From the NCBI GenBank assembly GCA_017457215.1, contig JAFTHU010000006.1:1-56054 (forward strand): 56,054 nucleotides of DNA, in the 5' to 3' direction. Numbering within the stretch: the stretch's first letter is position 1; each line of letters begins with the position of its first letter. Below the pieces are notes generated by a model. It had not been told where the DNA came from and did not search any database. It saw nothing but the letters and a program-made list of their open reading frames with translations. This document shows, one piece after another, positions 51,140-56,054 of the stretch. This DNA is from Clostridia bacterium. Its GTDB lineage: Bacteria; Bacillota; Clostridia; Christensenellales; Borkfalkiaceae. A program made the translations under genes and the position numbers.

Positions 51140-52330
51140 ATGTACAATCAAAAAATGTATGCATTGGGCAGCAAGCGTTCGACAATCCGTGAGATTTTTG
51201 AATACGCAAAAAAGAGGAGCGCGGAAATCGGCGCGGAAAACGTATTCGATTTTTCCATTGGAAATCCGTCTGTACCCGCGCCCGACGCGGTAAACGAGAG
51301 TATTTGCCGTATCGTAAAAGAAACGCCGTCCGTGGCGTTGCACGGGTACACCTCCGCGCAGGGCGATAAAACTGTGCGGGATACCATTGCGCAAAAATTT
51401 ACGCAGCGTTTCGGCGTGGAGTTATCGGGGGAAGATTTGTATATGACTTGCGGCGCTGCGGCGTCTTTGACGATTACTTTTCACGCGCTTGCGAACGAGG
51501 GGGACGAATTTATCGTTTTCGCGCCTTATTTCCCCGAATATGCAGTGTTTGTAGCGGGTACGGGGGCAAAACTTACGGTGTTACCCTCGGACGAAAAGAC
51601 GATGTTGCCCGATTTTGCGGCGTTGGAACGGGCGTTGAATCCGCACGTTAAAGGGGTGCTTATCAATTCACCCAACAACCCGTCCGGGGTTGTATACGAC
51701 GGGGCAACGATAGCGCGTTTTGCCGAAATTTTAGAACGGAAATCGTCGGAATACGGCGCGCCTATCTATCTTATCTCCGACGAACCTTACCGCGAATTGG
51801 TGTACGATAAAGAAACGGTTGTACCTTGCGTGATGAAATATTACAATAATACGATTATTTGCTATTCGTATTCGAAATCGCTTTCTATGCCCGGCGAACG
51901 CGTGGGTTATATTGCAGTGAATCCCCAAGCAGACGACGCCAAGGCTTTGTATGCGGCGGTGTGCGGCGCAGGGCGTATTTTGGGCTTTGTTTGCGCACCT
52001 GCGCTCTTCCAAAGGGTGGCGGCGGAATGCGACGGCATGACGGCGGATTTAAGCGTATATAAGCGCAATCGCGACCTTTTGTATAACGGTTTGACCGATT
52101 GCGGATTTACTTGCGTATATCCCGACGGCGCGTTCTATCTGTTCGTGAAAGCGGCGGAAGAAGACGCTGCGGCGTTCTGCGAGCGGGCGAAAAAGTACGA
52201 ACTGCTTCTTGTGAACGGTGCGGATTTCGGGTATAAAGGCTGGGTGCGCATTGCGTATTGTGTACAGACCGAGCGTATTGAAAAAGCCTTGCCGTTGTTT
52301 AAAAAACTTGCCGAGGAATATGGTTTATAG
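51140..52330 (+). CDS. Class I PLP-dependent aminotransferase
   Basis: 396 residues from ATG at 51140, with its AAAAGGGG site inside the last codons of the YfhO gene, so the two are coupled. Motifs: FDFSIGNPSVPAPDAVNESI, MTCGAAASLTITFHAL (cofactor helix), INSPNNPSGVVYDG with the PLP Asn, LISDEPYRELVYD with Asp, YSYSKSLSMPGERVGYIA with the Schiff-base lysine, and WVRIAYCVQ with the carboxylate-binding Arg. An aspartate/aromatic-type activity is likely. It is a second aminotransferase besides the one at 25231 and differs clearly in sequence. Confidence 0.9.
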   Translation: MYNQKMYALGSKRSTIREIFEYAKKRSAEIGAENVFDFSIGNPSVPAPDAVNESICRIVKETPSVALHGYTSAQGDKTVRDTIAQKFTQRFGVELSGEDLYMTCGAAASLTITFHALANEGDEFIVFAPYFPEYAVFVAGTGAKLTVLPSDEKTMLPDFAALERALNPHVKGVLINSPNNPSGVVYDGATIARFAEILERKSSEYGAPIYLISDEPYRELVYDKETVVPCVMKYYNNTIICYSYSKSLSMPGERVGYIAVNPQADDAKALYAAVCGAGRILGFVCAPALFQRVAAECDGMTADLSVYKRNRDLLYNGLTDCGFTCVYPDGAFYLFVKAAEEDAAAFCERAKKYELLLVNGADFGYKGWVRIAYCVQTERIEKALPLFKKLAEEYGL

Positions 52331-52343
52331 TCGAAAGATAGGA

Positions 52344-52385
52344 TGAAAACGCTTTCCCCAAACACCCGTTCGACAAAAATCGACA
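52344..52385. promoter_or_regulatory. cre-like site and tandem Spo0A-box-like motifs
   Basis: TGAAAACGCTTTCC (52344-52357) matches the CcpA cre consensus at 13 of 14 positions. TTCGACA (52369-52375) and ATCGACA (52379-52385) are, on the minus strand, TGTCGAA and TGTCGAT: a perfect and a one-mismatch 0A box exactly one helical turn (10 bp) apart. They lie 50-90 bases before the promoter of the 59-codon gene. Confidence 0.5.
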
Positions 52386-52436
52386 AAAGTAGTGCGAATG
52401 GAACAAAATAAGCCACGTTTTTTTGCCGAAAACTCG

Positions 52437-52465
52437 TTGAAAAAGAGTGCTTCTTCTGTTATAAT
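52437..52465 (+). promoter_or_regulatory. Sigma-A promoter of the 59-codon gene
   Basis: TTGAAA at 52437-52442, a 17-bp spacer and TATAAT at 52460-52465. Confidence 0.85.
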
Positions 52466-52527
52466 ATAAATATAGTATTCGTGCGCGCGATAATGCGCGA
52501 AAGATAAAAGAACGGAGGATGGAAATT

Positions 52528-52707
52528 ATGCGGGCAAAAGAAGTACAGGAAGAAGCGGTTACGGTGGAAGAGTTTGCGAAGATGCTGCGTGCGTTGGTGC
52601 GAGAAAATTTGGTGGGTTTGACGGAGGAAGAAGGGAAAGACAGATTCATTTTTTCTTTAGCGGGCGGAACGAAACGCTTTGCCGTTTGTGTAAAGGAGCT
52701 TGCGTAG
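52528..52707 (+). CDS. Small acidic protein of unknown function (59 aa)
   Basis: 59 residues from ATG at 52528. An in-frame ATG at 52519 touches the GGAGG site directly, so the downstream start with nine bases of spacing is preferred. Soluble, helical N-terminal part (VEEFAKMLRALVRENLVGLTEEEG) followed by a short strand-turn-strand end (DRFIFSLAGGTKRFAVCVKE). No signal peptide and no recognised family. It has its own strong promoter with cre-like and 0A-like motifs upstream, which is much regulatory sequence for so small a gene. No terminator is obvious before rpmG. Confidence 0.6.
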   Translation: MRAKEVQEEAVTVEEFAKMLRALVRENLVGLTEEEGKDRFIFSLAGGTKRFAVCVKELA

Positions 52708-52908
52708 AAACGCTTTGAAAACGAATAAAGGATGAATTTTCGTAATTCTCGGCGAAAGTCTGCCCACAAAACGCAGCGAGGCTTTTGCGTGATGTTTGGG
52801 TTTGCGGTTTGGACGGCGGTGCGCGAATGCGAATCAACCGCTTGTTATGACGTCGCTAAATTATTTTATAAAAAACCGAAAAAAGTTTGAAAAAGCTTTC
52901 AAAAAAGA

Positions 52909-52937
52909 TTGACAACCCCTCGAAAGTGTGTTAAACT
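52909..52937 (+). promoter_or_regulatory. Promoter of rpmG-secE-nusG
   Basis: TTGACA at 52909-52914, a 17-bp spacer and TAAACT at 52932-52937. The spacer contains TCGAAAGT, also present in the twin promoters at 162 and 782, probably by chance. Confidence 0.75.
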
Positions 52938-52946
52938 AATTGCACG

Positions 52947-52972
52947 CACCCAAAGAGGGGTGTAATTTTTTG
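52947..52972 (+). promoter_or_regulatory. Possible attenuator in the rpmG leader
   Basis: CACCC-AAAGAG-GGGTG followed by TAA and a T run, directly after the promoter. The stem is only 5 bp, so termination would be partial. Confidence 0.35.
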
Positions 52973-52987
52973 TATGGAGTTTTGATT

Positions 52988-53158
52988 ATGGCAGGCAAAG
53001 CTAAAACCGCTAGAGCGAAAATCACGTTCGAGTGCACGGAGTGCAAACAGAGAAATTACGACAGCATTAAGAACAAGAAGAACGATCCCGACAGACTCGT
53101 TATGAACAAATATTGTCCTTTCTGCAGAAAGCACACGGAACACAAAGAGTCTAAATAA
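52988..53158 (+). CDS. rpmG: 50S ribosomal protein L33
   Basis: 56 residues from ATG at 52988, with a GGAG site nine bases upstream; the ORF start at 52940 is too early. It is the zinc-binding (C+) form: [13 protein letters not shown] and [13 protein letters not shown] give two CxxC pairs. L33 sits near the E site of the 50S subunit. It heads the rpmG-secE-nusG-rplK-rplA run, the standard bacterial order. Confidence 0.95.
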   Translation: MAGKAKTARAKITFECTECKQRNYDSIKNKKNDPDRLVMNKYCPFCRKHTEHKESK

Positions 53159-53215
53159 TCCATTTTAGCGCAGGATAAGGAGAACCTTATTCTATTTGCG
53201 CGTATGAGGTAACAG

Positions 53216-53440
53216 ATGGCAAACGCAACAAAGGCAAAAAATAAAAAACCCAATTGGTTTCGTCGCGTAGGCGCAAAAATCAAGGAGACGTTCTCGGAAC
53301 TTAAAAGAGTAACGTGGCCGAAATTTGGCACGGTTTTAAAAACGACGGGCGTCGTTTTGGTAATCGTTTTAGCGTTCCTTTTGATTGTAACGGGCGTAGA
53401 TCAAGGGCTTATGAAGCTGTTAAAGCTTATTACCAAATAA
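53216..53440 (+). CDS. secE: Preprotein translocase subunit SecE
   Basis: 74 residues, the short single-helix Gram-positive form. It has a basic amphipathic segment (VGAKIKETFSELKRVTWPKFG) carrying the conserved LKRVTWPK motif, then one transmembrane helix (about 42-66). It stabilises SecY in the inner membrane channel. ATG at 53216 follows GAGG. nusG begins 16 bases later. Confidence 0.95.
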   Translation: MANATKAKNKKPNWFRRVGAKIKETFSELKRVTWPKFGTVLKTTGVVLVIVLAFLLIVTGVDQGLMKLLKLITK

Positions 53441-53456
53441 GTCGGAGGGATATGAT

Positions 53457-54017
53457 ATGCCGATGAACGAAGAACCTAAATGGTATATTCTGCATACCTA
53501 TTCCGGGTATGAAGCAATGGTAAAAGACAGTTTGGAAAAGCTGATTGAAAACAATAACCTTGGCGATTATATCGTTGATTTGAAAATTCCTATGGAACAA
53601 GTCATTGAAGAAAAGAACGGCAAGCGTAAGATTGTGGAAAGAAAGCTTTTGCCTTGCTACGTCTTTATCAAAATGATTTACACCAACCAAATTTGGTATT
53701 ACGTAACCAGTACGCGCGGTGTAACGGGCTTTTGTGGGCCGCAGGGAAGACCGATTCCCATGAAAGCGGAAGAGATTCGCAAGATGCGTTTGGAAGAATT
53801 TGTTTCCAACGAAGTGTTTGCTATCGGCGATACCGTTTCGATTGAGGATGGTCCTTTGAAGGGCTTCTTCGGTACGGTAAAGGAACTCAATTCCACGGCG
53901 CAAAAGGCGAAGATTTCTACGACGATGTTCGGCAGAACGACGGACGTCGAGGTGGAATATATCCAAATTAGAAAGGTGGACGCGCCTCTGCCCGAAGAAA
54001 AAGCGGACGAAGAATAA
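53457..54017 (+). CDS. nusG: Transcription termination/antitermination protein NusG
   Basis: 186 residues; ATG at 53457 after CGGAGGGATATG. The N-terminal NGN domain has WYILHTYSGYEAMVKDSLEK and LLPCYVFIKMIYTNQIWYYV and then RGVTGFCGPQGRPIPM. The C-terminal KOW domain has GDTVSIEDGPLKGFFGTVKEL. NusG binds RNA polymerase to suppress pausing or promote it, and couples to ribosomes or Rho. A short acidic tail EEKADEE is extra. rplK follows after a 108-base structured leader. Confidence 0.97.
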   Translation: MPMNEEPKWYILHTYSGYEAMVKDSLEKLIENNNLGDYIVDLKIPMEQVIEEKNGKRKIVERKLLPCYVFIKMIYTNQIWYYVTSTRGVTGFCGPQGRPIPMKAEEIRKMRLEEFVSNEVFAIGDTVSIEDGPLKGFFGTVKELNSTAQKAKISTTMFGRTTDVEVEYIQIRKVDAPLPEEKADEE

Positions 54018-54060
54018 TTCGTTCGGCGGATTGTTTTGCAATCCGAAATGAATACGTTAA

Positions 54061-54110
54061 ATAGGTGGGAGAGACGTCAAATATTTTGAGGGCGTCTTGC
54101 GAAAACCACC
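54061..54110 (+). promoter_or_regulatory. L1-binding-type leader of rplK-rplA
   Basis: ATAGGTGGGAGAGAC at 54061-54075 and GAAAACCACC at 54101-54110 frame a stem: GGTGG (54064-54068) with CCACC (54106-54110) and AGACG (54072-54076) with CGTCT (54093-54097), enclosing an asymmetric loop. Sequence and shape mimic the L1-stalk region of 23S rRNA (GATAGGTGGGAG ... GAAATACCACC). The AAGGAG ribosome site follows directly, so bound L1 could block translation. Confidence 0.75.
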
Positions 54111-54125
54111 AAGGAGAAAATATTT

Positions 54126-54551
54126 ATGGCAAAGAAGATTACAGCAGTCGTAAAATTGCAGCTTCCCGCCGGTAAAGCTACCCCGGCCCCTCCCGTAGGT
54201 TCTACGCTTGGTCCGTTCGGTATCAACCTTCCCGGCTTTACGAAGGAATTTAATGCAAAGACGGCAGACAAACCCGGTCTTATCATTCCCGTTGTTGTAA
54301 CGATTTATCAAGATCGTTCCTTCACGTTCATTTTGAAGACCCCTCCCGCACCCGTTCTTATCAAGAAAGCTCTTGGTTTGGAAACGGCAAGCGCGAAACC
54401 CAACTCCGTAAAAGTTGGCAAATTGACGAAAGCACAGGTAGAAGAAATCGCAAAGACGAAGATGCCTGATTTGAACTGCACGTCGTTGGAAAGCGCTATA
54501 AGCATGGTTGCCGGTACCGCTCGCTCTATGGGCGTAACCGTCGAAGAGTAA
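54126..54551 (+). CDS. rplK: 50S ribosomal protein L11
   Basis: 141 residues. Typical opening [28 protein letters not shown] with the conserved PAPPVG proline loop, and the C-terminal rRNA-binding domain with [25 protein letters not shown]11 forms the GTPase-associated centre with 23S rRNA and L10. rplA follows 17 bases later; both are probably controlled by L1 binding to the leader at 54061. Confidence 0.98.
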   Translation: MAKKITAVVKLQLPAGKATPAPPVGSTLGPFGINLPGFTKEFNAKTADKPGLIIPVVVTIYQDRSFTFILKTPPAPVLIKKALGLETASAKPNSVKVGKLTKAQVEEIAKTKMPDLNCTSLESAISMVAGTARSMGVTVEE

Positions 54552-54568
54552 TAAGGAGGCGGTAAAAG

Positions 54569-55255
54569 ATGAAACACGGCAAGAAATATTTAGATAGCGT
54601 AAAAGCGTTTGATTTAACGAAACAGTACGAAGCAGCAGAAGCTGTAAACGTACTTTTGGAAACGGCGAAAGCAAAATTCGACGAAACGATTGAATTGCAC
54701 GTTCGTTTGGGTGTTGACCCCCGTCAGGCAGACCAACAGGTACGTGGCGTACTCGTATTGCCCCACGGTACTGGTAAGACGAAGAGAGTTTTGGTTATCG
54801 CAAAAGGTGCGAAAGCAGACGCGGCACAAGCTGCAGGCGCAGATTACGTAGGTGCAGAAGAACTTATCGCGAAGATTCAAAACGAAAACTGGTTTGATTT
54901 CGACGTAATGATTACCACCCCTGATATGATGGGTATGGTAGGTCGTATTGGTCGTGTCCTCGGTCCTAAAGGCTTGATGCCTAACCCTAAATCGGGTACG
55001 GTTACGATGGACGTAGAAAAGGCTATCGCAGAAGTTAAAGCAGGTAAAGTTGAATACAGATTGGACAAAACGGCTATTATCCACTGCCCTATCGGTAAGA
55101 AGAGCTTTGGCGCTGAAAAGCTTGTGGAAAACTATACGGCGCTTATGGACGCAATCGTTAAGGCGAAACCCGCTGCAGCAAAAGGTACGTATCTTAAGAG
55201 CGTAACGATTGCATCGACGATGGGCCCTGGCGTAAAAGTTGTTCCCAAGATGTAA
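54569..55255 (+). CDS. rplA: 50S ribosomal protein L1
   Basis: 228 residues, ATG at 54569 after AAGGAGGCGGTAA. Motifs: [71 protein letters not shown] (read in parts) and the C-terminal [10 protein letters not shown]1 binds the 23S stalk near the E site and represses its own operon. The start is slightly short before the [10 protein letters not shown] segment but normal for Firmicutes. Confidence 0.98.
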   Translation: MKHGKKYLDSVKAFDLTKQYEAAEAVNVLLETAKAKFDETIELHVRLGVDPRQADQQVRGVLVLPHGTGKTKRVLVIAKGAKADAAQAAGADYVGAEELIAKIQNENWFDFDVMITTPDMMGMVGRIGRVLGPKGLMPNPKSGTVTMDVEKAIAEVKAGKVEYRLDKTAIIHCPIGKKSFGAEKLVENYTALMDAIVKAKPAAAKGTYLKSVTIASTMGPGVKVVPKM

Positions 55256-55302
55256 CTTTTAGGAAAAGAGAATCGAATTTTCGATAAAAACAGAAAAATT
55301 TT

Positions 55303-55340
55303 CGTCAAAGGCGGTTAAAAACGGTTGACTGCCTTTGACG
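55303..55340. repeat. Inverted repeat overlapping the rplJ promoter
   Basis: CGTCAAAGGC (55303-55312) and GCCTTTGACG (55331-55340), a perfect 10-bp dyad. The -35 hexamer (55325-55330) lies in the loop, and the right arm is part of the promoter spacer. No T run follows. Confidence 0.8.
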
Positions 55341-55353
55341 GAGATGTTATAAT
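55325..55353 (+). promoter_or_regulatory. Sigma-A promoter of rplJ
   Basis: TTGACT at 55325-55330, a 17-bp spacer and TATAAT at 55348-55353. Confidence 0.85.
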
Positions 55354-55368
55354 AACATAGTAAAAATC

Positions 55369-55497
55369 AGCCGCAGAAAGCGAGTGCCATTAAGGTTTGA
55401 AGGGAAACCGCTCGCCGAGGTTAAGGAATACGAAACGCGAACAGCGAAATTACGTCCTTATGCCGATTGCGGTGTAAGGTATTTTTTTATGTCAGGC
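55369..55497 (+). ncRNA. L10 leader (rplJL ribosomal-protein leader RNA)
   Basis: GCGAG and CTCGC arms, the signature CGCCGAGGTTAAGGAATAC (about 55415-55433) and a closing attenuator hairpin, CCTTATGCCG with CGGTGTAAGG, followed by seven T at about 55480-55490. This is the arrangement of the known L10 leader, in which the L10(L12)4 complex binds the RNA and favours the terminator. rplJ begins about 30 bases later. Confidence 0.9.
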
Positions 55498-55520
55498 GGA
55501 AACGCTTAAAGGAGGTAACT

Positions 55521-56024
55521 ATGTCGGCTAACGTAGAATCTAAAAAACTTATTGTAGAAGAAATTAAAGCGAAAATTCAAGGCAGCAAGTCTATCGTTTT
55601 CGCAGATTACAACAAGCTTACTGTTTTGGAAGTAACCGAACTTCGTAGAAAGTTTAAGGAAGCTGGTTGTGAATACAAAGTATACAAGAACACGCTTGTA
55701 AGAAAAGCGCTGAATGACCTCGGTATTACCGATTTCGATAACGACCTGAACGGTACCACCGCGACGGTATTCTGCTCGGACGAAACGAGCGGCGCAGCGA
55801 TTTTCGCAAAGGAAACCAAGGCAAACCCTGCGCTTGTGGAAAAAATCGTTCCCAAATGCGCATACGTGGAACAGAAGTATCTTGACAAAGAAGGCGTAAA
55901 AGCGCTCTCCGCGATTCCTTCCAAAGAAGTCCTTATCGCAAAGATGCTCGGCTGTTTCCAGTCGTCGCTTTCCAAGTTCGTTGGCGTTCTCGATCAGATC
56001 GCAAAGGCGAAAGAAAGCAACTAA
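55521..56024 (+). CDS. rplJ: 50S ribosomal protein L10
   Basis: 167 residues from ATG at 55521 after AAAGGAGGTAACT; the ORF start at 55467 lies in the leader. Motifs: KSIVFADYNKLTVLEVTELR at the N-terminus and AGCEYKVYKNTLVRKAL, the rRNA-binding part, then the C-terminal helix that carries L7/L12 dimers (MLGCFQSSLSKFVGVLDQI). rplL should follow just outside the window. Expression is controlled by the L10 leader. Confidence 0.98.
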   Translation: MSANVESKKLIVEEIKAKIQGSKSIVFADYNKLTVLEVTELRRKFKEAGCEYKVYKNTLVRKALNDLGITDFDNDLNGTTATVFCSDETSGAAIFAKETKANPALVEKIVPKCAYVEQKYLDKEGVKALSAIPSKEVLIAKMLGCFQSSLSKFVGVLDQIAKAKESN

Positions 56025-56054
56025 TTTTTGAGCACTACCCAAAATCATTAAAAA

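Noticed and set aside
52894-52907. Terminator TTTGAAA-AAGC-TTTCAAA after the 59-codon gene
   Set aside because: The stem is AT-rich and weak and lacks a T tract on the plus strand.
52915-52931. Shared TCGAAAGT in the spacers of the promoters at 162, 782 and 52909
   Set aside because: The third copy is shifted by one base and the surrounding sequence differs; eight bases shared in AT-rich promoters is not strong.

Overview
The window looks like chromosomal DNA from a low-to-mid GC, endospore-forming anaerobic Firmicute (Clostridia, possibly a gut lineage). The evidence is a large set of sporulation and germination genes (spoIIR, sleB, ypeB, spoVB, spoIVFA/FB, spoVT and a PdaB-like deacetylase), strong AGGAGG ribosome binding sites, sigma-A promoters with 17-bp spacers, rubrerythrin plus PerR instead of aerobic defences, and formate-THF ligase. 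The species cannot be named from sequence alone. No phage, IS element, CRISPR array or plasmid gene was seen.

Layout. 1-1350: tail of an acidic protein, then two tandem paralogous membrane proteins behind nearly identical promoters. 1370-2307 (minus): rubrerythrin followed by two tiny genes of 40 and 50 codons. 2500-6746: trmL, spoIIR, sleB-ypeB, perR. 6795-9249: divergent pair of an uncharacterised glycoside hydrolase and an AraC regulator. 9290-13298: tRNA-Gly, then spoVB-mazG-dusB. 13333-24174 (minus): lon-ysxC, an isolated Wzz/tyrosine-kinase pair, RNase G, spoIVFA-spoIVFB, and a deacetylase with a two-OB-fold SSB-like protein. 24426-26400: small conserved protein, Lrp/AsnC regulator, aminotransferase. 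26701-32506: greA-lysS behind a long structured leader, an unknown anchored protein, an Orn/Lys/Arg decarboxylase relative, tmk, mntP. 32544-32559: a parS-like palindrome. 32635-38494: glyS (minus), fhs, glnS, spoVT (minus), tRNA-Leu(AAG). 38570-48354: carbohydrate island with a beta-helix enzyme, EamA permease and PocR-AraC regulator, a TetR/CDF metal-efflux pair, a DUF5703-like glycosidase and a GH2 beta-galactosidase. 48367-52707: YfhO-type membrane protein, aminotransferase, a 59-residue orphan with a composite control region. 52988-56024: rpmG-secE-nusG-rplK-rplA-rplJ with an L1-type leader before rplK and an L10 leader before rplJ.

How it fits together. Forespore-to-mother-cell signalling (SpoIIR), mother-cell sigma-K processing (SpoIVFA/FB), late forespore control (SpoVT) and cortex lysis at germination (SleB/YpeB) are all present, and several carry recognisable sporulation-sigma promoter motifs. 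The ribosomal protein/nusG cluster, tmk, lysS, rng and the single parS-like site would be compatible with an origin-proximal position, but that is inference. The carbohydrate genes look intracellular (no signal peptides), which suggests they act on imported oligosaccharides.

Gene-free stretches: the longest are 26401-26700 (promoter plus structured leader), 52708-52987 (mostly featureless; the rpmG promoter is at its end), 24175-24425 (cre-like and 0A-like motifs and a promoter) and 55256-55520 (L10 leader). No stretch above 300 bases lacks a gene.
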